From Dermacentor variabilis (taxonomy: Eukaryota > Arthropoda > Arachnida > Ixodida > Ixodidae), in contig NC_134568.1 in NCBI RefSeq assembly GCF_050947875.1, positions 260,905,615 through 260,969,614 on the forward strand: a stretch of DNA of 64,000 bases, written 5' to 3'. The first letter of the stretch is position 1. Each line of letters begins with the position of its first letter. The notes under the pieces were generated by a model. That model had not been told where the DNA came from and ran no database searches. It was given only the letters and a program-made list of their open reading frames with translations. A program made the position numbers and the translations under genes. This document shows, one piece after another, positions 43,416 to 56,471 of this stretch.

Positions 43416-45078
43416 ACGAGGATGCAGCTGACTGCATTTGTGACTCCGGAGACCACCAACGGCAAGCACTGGGCTCCATTGAGCGAAGAATGCATCTGCA
43501 GCTTGGGCAGCACGCTGTTGGTCAGTCTTGTGTTAACACAACCGTTGCGTCTCCCGACATAAACGGGTGTGACAGCTATGCCAGAACGGGAAGACTCAGT
43601 TCTGCGAAAGCAGCAACGAGGTGCAAGCTTGCGCGCTTGTTTTGTGTGCTCGTGCAATCTGGGTGGAAACATAACCAGCGCAAGCATTTACGACTCCGCA
43701 CCCGGGAAAGATTGCGAAGAAGAATACAAACGCAGGAGTTTGCGTAAGCCGCTTACGTGGCTCGTGTCATGCATAGTGAAGAGATAAACGGTTAATGCGA
43801 ACAAGAACCAGACGCTTCGGAAAAGAACAGCCGGGACACTGGCTTTTTATACAGATATAAACAAAGACTCTATAAATCGAGGAAGAGCTTTGCCCCTTTT
43901 CTTCGTAGCTTACCCGTTTTGTTACTCCGTATCTGAGAAACAAAATACGGAAGGGTTCATTAGTATGGCGTTTCGCTATTTTTCTTATTTATCTTTACTA
44001 TCTTTTGCAGCCCCTGAGAATGATGACGCTGTCAGACAGGTAACCTCGACCACTCTCGTGACCAGGGAATGAGACCTCCATGTCGCCCAGGTTGTGGGTG
44101 AGAGGCGGCTGACGCATAACGCCTTCCAAGAGTGGCTACACGCACCTTCTTATACCGTTAGCCCAACTGCCTTTCAGGGTACCGGTGCAAATCAGTCGCA
44201 TCTATTCCAAGAACACCGCTGACCACAGCCACGCCATAACGCAATCGTGTTTCCCATCCCGCTTGCTCATCAAATGGCGAGAGGTGTGGCGGGGAAAGAG
44301 CGTCAGCGAGCGACGCAACCAAAAACGAATGAAGCCCGGGAGACTCCATCCAAGTGAGCAAGCACACGGGAGCGCCAGCGCGTCTCTTGCCCTCCTCTTC
44401 TTTTTCGCTCGAGCTCTCCTTCGGGAGGAGGTCGACGATGCTGGAAATGGAGAGAGCACACCTTCCCATTGACTGGCCACCTCGCCGCTTACGGAAAAAC
44501 GATTAGCATTCTCGCCGGCCGTTTCAGATCAATTCTGCCTTGTCTTCCTCCTCGGTCGAGTGTCTCGACTCCCCGCGTGACGTTGCCAAGGTCACGTGAC
44601 GCGAGACGAGGAGAGCCCGCGGAGGAGGAAGGACGGGCGTCCCTCCGCGTATCCATTCCTGCTCCCGGCGGTGAGAGAGAGATAGAGAAAGGGGGGCCGT
44701 GCAAATAAGAAAGAAACAAGCGCAAAAGATAGGCCAACCACTAAAAGTTGACTCGCAGGCTCCGGCTTTATCAAAGCTGTCTGAGAAATCGTCCGTTCGC
44801 TATCGGATCTGCACCGGTGTCGTTTACGCGCGCAGAATCCCACCGTCAAGTGTTCTCGAGACGAGTAGCGGCTATACACCGAGCGCATCGACCGCGGAGC
44901 ACGTTTGCAGAGCTCTTTTCTAAGGCGTTTGACAGAGCAGTCTTTGCAAGGAGTGCCCGTGTCGTGTTCCACTTGAAACGGTCGCAGGCCCGCAAAGCCG
45001 TTCATATTTGACGCCAGCCTGTGCCAGGCGAGTCTCGTTCAGAGCGCAGCGGTAGCAGCAGCGAGCCACGTGGAAAAG
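43416..45078. other. Upstream region of the aquaporin exon, no other gene recognised
   Basis: GC content rises toward 45 kb. It probably contains the promoter and 5' untranslated sequence of the aquaporin gene, possibly with an upstream intron. No convincing TATA box or splice pair was found by eye. Confidence 0.4.
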
Positions 45079-45657
45079 ATGGGCCGGGTGCGCCAGTTCC
45101 GTTCCTTCTGCGGCATCGACGAGGTGTCTGCCACGAGCAGCCTGTGGAAGTCCATGGTGGCCGAATACATCGGGACGGCCGTGATCGTGCTCATCGGCTG
45201 CGGCTCGTGCATCAACTGGGGCTCGCCAGACAAGCCGCAGGGCGAGGCCACCATGGTGCAGATCGCCATCGGGTTCGGCATCACCGTGGCCACCATGGTG
45301 CAGGCGTTGGGCCACGTGAGCGGCGGCCACCTGAATCCGGCCGTCACCATCGGCATGCTGTTCGTGGGGCGCGTGTCGCTGCTGCGCAGCTTCTTCTACC
45401 TCTGCAGTCAGCTCATCGGGGGCATCACTGGCGCCGCCATCCTGCGAGCCGTCACTCCGGAGGCGCGCCACGGGGCCCTGGGCGGCACGTCGCTCGCCGA
45501 GGGCGTCACGCCTCTCATGGGCCTCGGCGTCGAAGCCTGCATCACCTTCATCCTGGTGCTCACGGTGTTCGGCGTCTGCGACGCCAACCGGCTCGACGTC
45601 CAGGGCTCGGCGCCGCTGGCCATCGGTCTCTCGGTCACCACCTGCCACGTCTTTGCG
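45079..45657 (+). CDS. Aquaporin, water-selective AQP1/Drip-like, first coding exon
   Basis: A GC-rich exon encodes 193 residues from the ATG at 45079 to a GCG|GTAAGG donor after 45657, in phase 0. It shows the MIP-family layout: membrane helix 1 (VAEYIGTAVIVLIG, residues 27-40), helix 2 (about 57-77), and SGGHLNPAVT with the first NPA at 86-88. Helix 3, helix 4 (LMGLGVEACITFILVL) and helix 5 ending GLSVTTCHVFA follow. His190 aligns with the selectivity-filter histidine of AQP1-type water channels, and the aspartate insertion of glycerol channels is not seen in this half. The exon ends where metazoan aquaporin genes often have an intron, just before loop E with the second NPA, which must lie on a later exon. 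Read-through past 45657 to a stop at 45714 is intronic. Water transport in gut, salivary gland or Malpighian tubule is inferred from family. Confidence 0.9.
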
Positions 45658-45663
45658 GTAAGG
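45656..45663 (+). other. Splice donor of the aquaporin exon
   Basis: CG|GTAAGG matches the donor consensus, and the protein similarity stops exactly here. Confidence 0.8.
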
Positions 45664-46329
45664 TTCCACTGCGAGTCACGGGGCGCGACCCGCGTCGCGT
45701 CCGGCACAGCGTAGCGGCGGACGTCCAGTACCCTCTTTAAAGCGCGACGCACGGTTGCTGCAGACACTGGCAGCAGTCGCTACAATGGGCATCTTTGTAG
45801 CCACTGCTACCCGCTCCTGCTTGCTTGCTGAAAGTTGCAAAGCAGGTGTACGGCAACGTAGATTATAGTAAATGTAGAGCTGCGCCCAAACCGTCAAATT
45901 AGGCCATTAGAGAATGAAACGTTTCTTTATAAATGTTGCGCACGTTTAAGTGGTGTGAAAGTATGTTACAAATACAAAAACATCGGGACCTACAGCAAAT
46001 AACCGTAGTTTGTGGCCTTGCGCTCTGGGGGCTTACATATACATAGCTTCGGTCAGCTGAGAAAGTAAAGTCATAAGGACTCAAACTACGTCGCAATCCC
46101 AAGAACTCATACAGGCCAATAACAAAAATCATCCGTATCTTACAGTCTTCAAGGTCAATGCTACAGATGAAAAATTGCAGTTCTTAAAGGAAATGGCGTA
46201 CAAAATATACCTGAACGCTCGCGTAAGTGTATTGCAAGTTCTCGTAAAATCAGTACACTATATTAGGTTAAAGGACGACAGACTTTTAAAAAATTCAATA
46301 TTTTAATTTGAAACCAACATGAATTCCGA
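45658..46329 (+). other. Start of the aquaporin intron
   Basis: Composition turns AT-rich directly after the donor. No second exon encoding NPAR was recognised in the remaining 18 kb, so the intron is long or the gene continues beyond the window. Confidence 0.5.
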
Positions 46330-46960
46330 AAGAGTCAAATTACAGCCAGGGCAGTTAATTTTGTGGCAGAAACATTTAACAGTGTTTTATGCAATAAGCT
46401 TATTGTCACAGATTTTGTCTCGTCCTAAACAAATCTTTCTATCGTTCTATAGAAGCTCCAACCCTACGCATTTCGAGAACCATGACTATCAAGGTTCTTC
46501 AAGAAATTTTGAGAAATCGCATATAGTTCGTGCAAATCACTCAGAACAAAGCAGAAACAAAATTTGCTCAAACAGGCACATAACAGGGCTCCGTACTCAG
46601 ACCGCGTTTGTTTTCTCTATTAATGACTTTCACCATACCGTGACGCCAGCACAAGCACTTCTGTGTGCATACGACATTAAATTAATAGCAGACTATTGAC
46701 TTTAGGAAGTCAATTACGAGGTACTCTTAGTGATTGTTTAAAGGCACGATGAATACAAAATATGCTATTTTTTGCCTCTAACCGAAAGTTGCTCCTCAAA
46801 ACGTGTATCTGCAACACAGGTAGGAAAACTGTGAAAAATGCTAGCTATCACACGGTACCTGGGCATGACTGTCGACGCATCTCTTCAATGGACTGCTCAC
46901 GTTGAACGGAGCTATCGATGATTCAGGTTACGTAATGGTCTAAATGATTTTAATCTAGAG
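46330..46960 (+). pseudogene. Heavily decayed non-LTR reverse transcriptase
   Basis: A GSVLRPRLFSL block near 46590, a CAYDIKLIADY remnant of the YADD region near 46665 (two overlapping frames) and YLGMTVDASLQWTAHV near 46855 come in the order expected of a LINE reverse transcriptase. Stops and frameshifts are frequent. It lies inside the putative aquaporin intron. Confidence 0.6.
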
Positions 46961-49900
46961 ACACTAGGCGTAATATATGTTATTGGGCTTCATTTTCACT
47001 TAACGCATACAGCACGGAGAATCACGACATTACACATCCTCTTCTTTTTACAGCGAAGCTGTTAGCCTCTAGTTGGTCGGGATTTCTCGCGGCGCGTCCT
47101 CACGGACAAAAAACATACCTTGACTTAAAAAAAAATACCCTCAGTGATTGAAGTGAAAAGTGTATACAATCTTTGATATTGAGTATACAACATACATCAC
47201 AGCATTCGTTTCAATAAAGAACAAGTACAAAACAAGCTTCCAAACTATATACATCATCGATGATAAGGCACTCCTGATAACAATGCGAAGAGCGTAGCGC
47301 TCCCCGCATATGTTTCCCGGTAAATATTACTGCTGCGCAAGCTGCCGCTGCGACGGCTGCTTGTGAAGTGACGAGCGACGTCAATAGCCTTTCATATATA
47401 AATGAACCAGCCTAGCAACTAATTTCATTGTTGTTGCAGCACCGCTGTGGGGGTAGGCAACGCTTAGTTAGGACTCCCGAGGAGCAGCGTGAATACGAGG
47501 AGCGGCAAAGGGAAAAGAAACGGCATACGACCAGCGGCAGCGTGCCGCCGAAATTGCCATTACTCCCGTTACTACCACTACTCTAAATTTCGATATGATT
47601 ATTTCCATATGATATTTCTTTCCATATGATTAACGTTCTTCAAATGAAGACCTGTAGGAATCGTGACATCCGCTCGCAGGAACGATTTTAACATAATGCC
47701 CTCAAACATAGCCTGGGCAATGTGAAAGCACAGTACACAACATAATTAACTATCTCTATCATCCATCAAGCCTGATGAACCATTAGCCTGATGAAATAAG
47801 CCTGATGAAACGCGACACCTGTACCGGAGGAACAAAATAACATGAATCGGATTACTCCCCAACGTTTGCTGCCGCTGTGCCATACATTTAATCAATGCTA
47901 AAACCCGGAACACGCCTCGCCCAATTAACCACTCTGACCGACATCGTTTCTCCATTGCACAGCTGTAGAAAAGCGCTTCAAAGTGACATTTGTTCAAATA
48001 CCCTTGCAATCGGAAATCAACTTAATGTTCAGCGCCGTTTTACGTAGCTGCGAAATTTGCGAAATGCCGTAGTAAAATATAATTTCGCCTCGACACAGTA
48101 CGTCGAAGGGCGTGTAGTGGGAACATTTCCCCATAAGAGATATGTCCAGGCGCGAATTTCTAAATTTATTGTTCATCAATAAAAAAGAAAACACAAAGCA
48201 AGGAAAGGCTTGTCACTTGCGCCAGAGTTATACTCATTGCCGCAGCATGCGAGTGCTTCTCAATCTCCTGTGCCCCCTTTGGTCTTCATATATTCTTGCC
48301 CCGGCGGGGACCCTAAACGCCATATATCTTGCTAGAGCGCACCTTGGCAGACAGGCCAAGTAGGAAGCTGCTGCTTGCTACGCGCTTTTTTTCTTCTTCC
48401 CAGAGAGCTAATAGATGCAGCTCCGCACGTGTCGGCATTTGAGCTGCTTTCTCATGCACGGCCGTGTGCGGCATGTGTATGTGTACTAGGAAACATAGGA
48501 GGCTCGTTGTTTCTCTCCACGCGTATTTATTTCTTCGAGCAAATGCACGTCGGTTAGGGAGAAACGTGCCTCCTTCGTAAGCACGTACGTGGCCTTGTAC
48601 AGCTTTTTCAGGGTCAGCTTCTATGACTTGATGATCTTTGGATACGAAAGAGGGAAGAAAAGCTAGTGAGAGAAAGAGAGACACCGGCACCACTTCTTTT
48701 AGATGCAAAAGTAATAAGACCCGGACACCGCGTCTTTAATCACTGTGAACATGGGTGCATTCAGTTCCGCCGGCAACGGCCTAGGCCTTCTCAGGTGGTT
48801 AGAGCTGCGCGGTATGCCGTCTACTGCGTTGCGCTGTGTGTCACGGTCAACGTATCATCGCGTCATGAAGTTTGTGGCAAATCGAGTGAATAACGACAAT
48901 CAACCCTACGTTCGGTACTTAACCTAATATCTGCAGAAAGTAGGAATCAAGATGAAGGGGATAGGAACGTTTCTCAAGCGCCGACCACCCAAGATTCACC
49001 GGGCATTTCTTCTTTTTTACCTTGTCGGTGGGGGGGAGGGGGGGCACCTTTCATGTTTTCATTTTCTGTGAAGATTTAGTTCTGTCCTAGAAAAAAATGG
49101 GGGGGGGGGGGGGGGGGTTATGATGTGCGGTGCAATGGACTGCCAGAACTTGGCTCTTGAAAAAATCGCATTATTTCAACGAGCACACACTCACTGTCAC
49201 GACGTCAGAGGCGCGACAAGAAAAACGAAAAAAAAAAAACTGCGACACTTCGGCAAGCCAGAGAGCCTCGAGAAACGCCGCTTCACCCTTCTCGGCATCA
49301 CAGTCGTATGCGCATCATCTGCGTGCGGTCGGGAAATCTTCAGGAAGATGACACCCACGGGGGGTTTACAAACGTGACTCGTCAGCAACCCCCTCGCTAT
49401 AGTGCACGGTGCTGCAATTATTCTTCCGCTCTCGGAGCTTTCTTCCATCGCTGAAAACCGAGCTGTGAGCGCGCCACGTGAACGCGTCGCTGCCAACGCC
49501 TCTGAGTTGGCGACCGATAGCGGCCGGCCGCCGTGAATGAGCGCCGAGCAAGGCCTTGGGGGAAACCAGGAGGCGGCCTTTCCAAGCCAGCGATTAACTA
49601 CTTCGAAACGCGATAGACGAAGTGGCCTAGTTCTGTCGTCGGGTTTGTCCACAAACGCACCGCTCCTTTAGATGTCATTGGAAGAATCACCTGCTCGAAG
49701 GAAATTTCGAAATAATTTAGTGACACCTGCGGAGGAATACCTGTTTTTTTTTTTTTGTACGCTTTGGATGCGAATGTGGTAGTGATTATTTTCGCGTCTA
49801 CATAGTATTCGCATCATTAAGCTTTGCGCAAATTCTAATGGCACAAGTCCTTGAAGTCTAGCCAATGTGCAACTGTTGCCGAGGCGGCTGCTCGATCGCA

Positions 49901-50326
49901 TTTTTCTAACTATAACCTTTCGAGCGCGGCGTGCTTCGCGCACTCGAGTTGGAAAGTAGGACCAGAAGGAGTGCGTGCCTAATATTGCTCAAGCATTCCT
50001 CTTTTTTTTTTTCTTTTTCCTTGGCTGCACAGAGGTCAAGTTTAGTCACCAAGCCACAACGAGCGATTATTCGTTTGCTCGACACGCGGATCGTGTAGGG
50101 CACCGGTTCCGTAACGAGGATTGCGACATGCGTAATCACGTGGTGAGGTGGAGCAGGCTTGCCTGTAATGCGTAACGCACACATCCGCACGCCAATGCGC
50201 AAAGCGTTCCGTGACACGACTGTCGGGCGTAGGGTCGCGTTTTCCAAGAATGAAAAATGGCTTCCCGCGCATCGGCTAGAATACGGCGGGTTACTCCGCT
50301 ACGGCCGGAATCATCTTAGGGAACCC
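46961..50326. other. No recognised gene
   Basis: Includes a G19 run at 49099-49117 and poly-A/poly-T runs near 49230, 49744 and 50001. No domain-bearing frame. Confidence 0.5.
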
Positions 50327-50395
50327 GGACTGAGGGTTCCTCCCACACTGCCCTCGCCATTCAAATATTATTAATAAAGATGTTTTACTCTCTCT
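50327..50395 (+). repeat. Second copy of the AATAAA/CT-ending retroelement 3' end
   Basis: Matches 19786-19851, including ctcccacactgc and attaataaagatgttttac, ending in CT repeats. Confidence 0.6.
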
Positions 50396-52876
50396 CTACG
50401 CTACGGGTATAACCGTAGATGTGTCAACGAAGAAGACTGCGTATGTCATTACTTGCACTGATGCGGCTTTAGTTTATGCCGATTACTTACAAATTAGGGG
50501 GAAAATCAAGCTGTCCTTTTCAACCGCCAAGCGGCTAGCAGTAAGGACTGAGTATATTGCGGGTTCTTCCTTTCTTTCTTTCCTTCTTTCTGGCGTGGTA
50601 TTACGTGCGCAGACGAAAAATTATCGTTTTTCTCTTGAGGATACTGGGAAACGCTGTCACAAAGTCCTTTGTTGGGTACGATTGAACGCATCTATATGCG
50701 GCACCACAGCTTGAAAGGTGCAGAAATGATATGAAAGAACGTGCTTTCATTTCTAAATAACTGTACAAGGCCTGGTTATCCTCGTGTTGTTCATTTAAAT
50801 GTTCTGGTTCATGCTCAATACTCTTTAGAGTTGCTTATTTCCAACACGCTCGCTCTTTGACGATCGAACGGTGTGAGTTTAGGAACTGTCGTTTCCTGAC
50901 TACACACGGGTCTGTGCAACGGCGGTAGCCACCTATAACCGCACGTCCAAAATCCCTGCGCATCATAGCGAAGGCAAAGCTCGCGCGCTTAATCACGCAG
51001 ACATTTCGCGACTGCAGCGTCAGTGCACGGTACAATTTATATATAGATGATGAACATGTGGGACGCTGCGCGTCGCAGAACGTCATGAAAGGGGGGTGGG
51101 TGGAGGAAGAAAGTGAGACTTTATGCGCGTGGCGGTTAACCCTATGAGCGAATTCGTAGACGTTATGCGTTTAATGCTTCATCTGTCTGTGACGCGCCGG
51201 CAACTTGGTGTGCGAGGCACCAGAAATGTAGGAAAGTGTGCCACTGAGAGGCGCTGTCAAGGACTTCTCGCGCGCGAACTCTTTCGAAATCCAGCGAACG
51301 ACACTCAAGCGCGCTGGTCAACTGGAGCACGTTGTTCAAATATCACACGAAGCGCACGATCGCACGGCGGCCATCAGCGGCGACATGCAAAGGAAAATAT
51401 AACGGCCGACTGCCCCAGTAGGAACAAGGGCGAGCACACGGTGGTGACACGACACTGAGCAAAGTCTGGTCGCACGGACAGTGCGCTGCAGCCTCCTCTC
51501 CCTTGGGACCTCGCTTGACAGAAAAAAAAAACTCGTAACAAGGTCGGGCTGTTCCAGCTGCGCAGACAACACGGGAGTGGCAGGCCCCAGTATGCAGACC
51601 ATCACGATACTTTTTTCTACGTGTAGCCCATTAATGGACGTGCAAAGCTAGACCGGACTACATAGTCAGAGCGAAATATACTTGCTCTGAAGTAGTTAGC
51701 GCCAGCCTAAGTCGATGCTGTATGCGCACGTACGCATCAACACTCAAACACACGGCGTTTTCCTTCGTGTATAGGCTTGGCTGCATAGGTGGATGAGACC
51801 TTCGTATAGTCATTTAGTTATTCAGGGTTCGTCCCTTGCTGTAGGCGCATAGTGCCCTCTGCAGCGAGTAAGAGGATTCAAGGTCTTATAGAACGCGGGA
51901 GATTGCCGCGATCGGGCTATTGGCGTTGCTACAGACCCAGCACCAGCACTGCAGTCGCGACACGACCTTAAATCATCTCCTGCTGGCTCCTTCAGAACTG
52001 CGCGCCTCCGGGACTTAAGCAGCATTCATTGGAAGACCTATATGCGCCATCTTACACGCTGGCATCCGCACCTGCGGTGCAGGCCAAAGGTCGAAAACTT
52101 ATCGATAGCAGAAACGCGTTCGGGGGTATACGCGAACGGACGCGCCACTCTTGCGCAGCCTGTCCGGTCGCGTATAAATGAACTCGGGCATTTGTCGCCG
52201 TCGCTCGCCTCTTTGCCCTCTTCCTGCGCGGCCAGCCCGCGTGTCGCCGCCGCTGCCGCCAGCCCGTGCTGACAGGAATTTATCGCGCCTAAGTGAAGCC
52301 GCGCGCAGAGCACGCTTGATGGCTGAACCGGTCCGCGGCCGTATGCATGCGATGCCCTCTCCAACCATTCACCTTGTCCGGAACGCCGGGCTGCTATATT
52401 CGAGTAGCTGCAGCGACGGGGCACCATTCGCGCGGGTCACCGCTGCTGCTCGCTGCGGGTGTCGCCTCCGCTGTGCTGCGCTCAAGACTTCCATGGCCAA
52501 GCGCGACCTCGCCGGGGTTAGCCGCGGAAACGCGCTCGCTGACAAACGGAGTCATGGGCGGGCCCCGTCTACAGACGCCAGCTTTATCTTTCTTTCAATC
52601 TTTTTTTTCTTGTTTTTATATTTTGAGGGTTGATGGAGATGATGCCAAGAAGGCTAAGAAGCAGAAAAGATCACCAAAAACAGTACCGTCATGTGAAAGA
52701 CATGCAACCGAGGAAGAGCTAAAGTAGTGGTAACAAATTCCCTCTGCGGGTTTTTGTTTTATCACCTTCCCCAGCGCATGGCGCAGCGGATATTTTCGGT
52801 GGTCACGTTTCGGGCCGACCACTGCAGCGCGGATATTAGACGTCATTATGCGAAAACAGTGACGAGAGTGAGCAGT
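50396..52876. other. No recognised gene; possible promoter near 52170
   Basis: From about 52040 to 52560 the sequence is GC- and CpG-rich. A TATAAAT at 52173-52179 precedes an open stretch, which could be a host promoter and first exon, but no protein family is recognised. Confidence 0.3.
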
Positions 52877-52960
52877 AACAAGGGAAAGGCAGGGAGGTTA
52901 ACCTCCCTGAGCCCGGTTGGCTACCCTGCACTGAAACACGAGGAAAGGTATAACTGAAAG
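52877..52960 (-). mobile_element. I-type LINE 3' untranslated fragment (minus)
   Basis: The reverse complement reads cagtgcagggtagccaacc, then ggttaacctccctgcctttc, matching the I-type tails at 16331-16380 and 33655-33710. Confidence 0.6.
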
Positions 52961-54121
52961 ATCAGAGTTAAAATAATGCACGCGCACAAAATACAAAAAA
53001 GAAAGCATTACAGGTAATCTCCTTATATGCTCATCGCAGTCTACATCCCTACCACGTGTTTGTGTGACTTCGTTTACAAATTCATCGTGGTGCGACTTGC
53101 ATTTGCCTTTATATATTTATGTTCATGGGTGTATAGGATTGTGTGATGTCGATTTCTGGCCTTATGACACGGTTTCTTTTCATTTTCTTTCTACATATAT
53201 TTTTATATTGTTGTTTCTGTTATGCAAAAAAGAATAGTTGTCACCATTATAAGGTAACTGCATACCTTTCTTTTATTTTCATTTCAATAAAAAATAAGAG
53301 AGATCATAGTAAGGGGAGAGATTCATAGTATGAACGGACACAGATGCATTGAAGCGTTAATCGTTCATGCAGTTCATGCAAAAACAGAAACGGCTCGCAA
53401 GTGAACGCTTGAGCTTTCCGAGGTGTTCTTATTGCCTCCTGGCTCGGGCCGTTGCTGGAACCGCGGTGCCGAGACCCGTTCTCAACGTTGCGCATTTATG
53501 TCTTACACCTTGTTGCCATACTTTGATACGGACAACCTGATGATATATTTTTTCAGCATGATACGCACGGCGCTGTTGTACTATATTTGCTTTAAAAAAA
53601 AAAAAGGCAGCAAGCTTAAGCAATATATCAGCTACATCTGACTTGTGCTTAGCTTTCAGCACCACTTTGACTAATCGCACGTGTTAACCTACTCCAGGAA
53701 ACGGGTCCGAACACACCACGCGATCCACCGAATAGTCTGAAGGTTACTTTCGCACGTAAGGGTTTTCCGGATATAGTTATTACTGTTGCGAGCTTACTAC
53801 AGGGCAGGATCTGTGAAATACGGGTGCTTTAATTGCGATGGCTACCAGGGTTAAAAATAGAAAGTGACATCATAAACTTCGCTCTGTGACATTTAAAGCT
53901 CACCGGCTCTTCGGCAGAATAGAAAAGCGGGCTATACCCGCGGCTTTGCGATTGCGCCATGTGTTCAGGCAGACGGAAGCGTGGTATAATATCTGTCTCG
54001 CCACCGGGGCCAGCGGAGAAGGCGTGTTATACGCGTGCGCACTGTAATCTAATCATGTCGTCTCGCACCGGCGCCCGATGTGCCTGAAGAGGGGATTAGG
54101 CAACATGGACCTGACACAGTA
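52961..54121. other. No recognised gene
   Basis: AT-rich, without supported coding sequence. Confidence 0.5.
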
Positions 54122-54129
54122 GCTTGTGG

Positions 54130-54365
54130 CGTGACATAACGTGGTAGAGCATCGCACGCGAGATGCGAAGGTTGTGGGATCGTTCCCCAACTGCGGCAAG
54201 TTGCTTCTTCATCCACTTTCATTTCCATTAATTTATCGCTTCTTTATTTCATTTATTAAGCACCAGTAATTTCCCCTATGTTGTCCTTGGTGTCAGTGTT
54301 TGTTGGGTTCTTATGATATGTCTAATAAAAATCGGGCCCCTCAGTTAACCCCCTTTCTTCTCATC
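54130..54365 (+). mobile_element. Second-family tRNA-derived SINE, second copy
   Basis: The head ggtagagcatcgcacgcgag and the body (tttcatttccattaatttat ... ctaataaaaatcgggcccc) match 33102-33335. The first bases of the tRNA head are eroded. Confidence 0.75.
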
Positions 54366-54429
54366 TTGGAAATGAAGCATACGCGAAATATTTTACGGCG
54401 ATACACAACGCTATGGGGGTTTGCATAGT

Positions 54430-54640
54430 GGGTTGCGAGGGACCCCATAGTGGAGGGCTCCGGACCAATTTTTTGACCACCCCAGGGGCTGTTTAACGTG
54501 CTCCTAAATGAAATTACACCAAGGTTCTGGCACTTCGCCTCCCCATAGAAATGCGGCCGCCGCGGAGCGAATCGAACTCGCTACCTCGAGCTCAGCAGCG
54601 CAGGGCCGTAACCACTCGGCCACTGCGGCGGGCGATATAC
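54430..54640 (-). mobile_element. Ruka-related tRNA-derived SINE (minus)
   Basis: On the minus strand it has CGCAGTGGCCGAGTGG (box A-like), GCGAGTTCGATTCGC (box B-like) and gcggccgcatttctatgggg. A diverged body follows (gagcacgttaaacagcccc). The head is of a different tRNA type from the copies at 17931 and 56472. Confidence 0.7.
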
Positions 54641-55625
54641 ACCTCTGCTTCAAGAAACACAACAGAACGAACGCAAGACACCACCATGGCGCTCGGTCAA
54701 AGAGCAGGCTGGTGAAGTTAATGGAACAAGAGAGATTAAAAAAATTATGTAACACACAGATCTGCCTTTTCTTAAACAGCGCAATATCTCGCTTGTCTCC
54801 TCCTTGACGTAATGGGGGTCGGTTCATGGCGCTTTCATTAAGACGTGCGACGCCTCCAGGTGGCGTAAGACGCTGGGGACCGTTTACATTATGATGTACT
54901 GCAGAACAGGTCCCCGCCTTACCGAACTGTTCGCAAAAGCAGGCGATGACCAATCGCGGCAGCGTAGAACAAATGAAATAAATAAATAAATAAGAACAAT
55001 GAACGATTCCTTGCAAGCTCTGTACTTATACGGCTCCAGACACAGAGCACATACGACAACGCAGCAAACGTTCTTTCCCCAGTGTGAGCGTTCGCGAGAC
55101 GTGCATCGCTTCCTCGGCACCACTTATCGTTGGTTAGCAATGCCACTCAAACCCGCAGAACAGTACGATGGATGAAATGGAAGGAACGAGCTACTGGCGA
55201 TTACAGAGGCGAAATTACGCTTCCACGAAGGTGGGGACAAAAACGGCCAAGAACAGAGCATCTCTGCCCGGCGTGTTCGCCATTATTATTTGGGTTATAA
55301 ATGGACGCGCGCTTCACGCGGGGCCACCCGGTGCAGGGCACTCGGTGCGTGCGCTCTGCTCCGGGCAAGGGTTGGCCGCTCCTGACCAGCGCGGTCACGG
55401 ACCCAACCTTGCAGGACCGCTTCCTTGTCCTCGCGTAGCACGCCCCCCCCCCCCCCCCCCCCCCCCCATCTCGCGGCTGCTTTGCATTATCCTCGGTTTC
55501 TTGGCAAAGCTTGCGCGACGGCCCCTCCTCCCGACAAATTGGGTTGCAACATTTCTTACCGCGCAGGAATGAGTTTCGTGAGCGGAGGTGTGTGTGCGCG
55601 CGGCAGTGTCGAGCGCGAACACACA

Positions 55626-55674
<49 letters not shown>

Positions 55675-56142
55675 ATCTCCCCAATGGGTACGTGGCGATC
55701 GCTGAGCGCTTATTTAGTCCCCGCACTCGTTCTGCCTCGAGCATCCCTAACTGGTGGGCTCGGAAACCGCGATTAGTATTTTACGCTCCGCTTTCTCGCA
55801 AAGCGCCGGGCAGTCCGCATCATCGCTCGAAGGCTAACCCTGAGAGATAAAACGCGCATGCGCGCCGATGAGCTATGCGTGCTGCTGCAGGGCAAAGAAA
55901 GGTGCAGTTTTTCACGGAGCCGTTCTCGATTACCGTTGGACAGTGCGCAGCGCAAAACAGGGCACCCGTTGTTACTGTTGGAATGAAACTGCCAAGCTTA
56001 ATAAAGCCGAACGTAGTAGGCAAGAACGGCTTCCGTGTTTGCGAGATTACGGACTTGCGATTCGAAGGATTATAGTGGTCGAAAATATTAGCTGGGTTCG
56101 TAAATCGAACATCAGAACTGACATATACATATCACCGCAACC
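54641..56142. other. No recognised gene; homopolymer and CT repeats
   Basis: Contains a 25-C run (55443-55467) and a (CT)n repeat (55630-55673). Long proline/serine frames here come from these repeats. Confidence 0.55.
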
Positions 56143-56293
56143 GAGGGCTCGTTGTTCACAAAAGACATCTCACAGTAGGATTGTTCATATGAGAAAATTT
56201 AAGCCAATACTGACGCTGCACACGTTATTAGCGAAAGCGATCGGTCAATGGCAAAGAATAGTTGCGAACAGAAAGCCTTGTGAATCCGGCTCC
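56143..56293. mobile_element. Possible short inverted-repeat element
   Basis: Ends gggctcgttgttcacaaaag and ccttgtgaatccggctcc are imperfect inverted repeats, similar in plan to 36199-36341. Support is weak. Confidence 0.3.
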
Positions 56294-56471
56294 AGAATCC
56301 GCGACAAGATATTGTACACCACAAGATGACGTCGTCGCTGTCATGGTACGAGCATGGGAGGAGCTGCTGAAATGAACTTTGGTCTTCGATCGAAGTATGC
56401 TTCCTTCTTCACCGACCTAAAGCGGAGAGTGGCCTGACTAGTGTGGTGCGCCTCGCCTGATTTGGTGTTTA

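Noticed and set aside
44920..45740. Frames of 239-249 codons on both strands over the aquaporin exon
   Set aside because: Shadows of a GC-rich exon; only the frame starting at 45079 shows a protein family.
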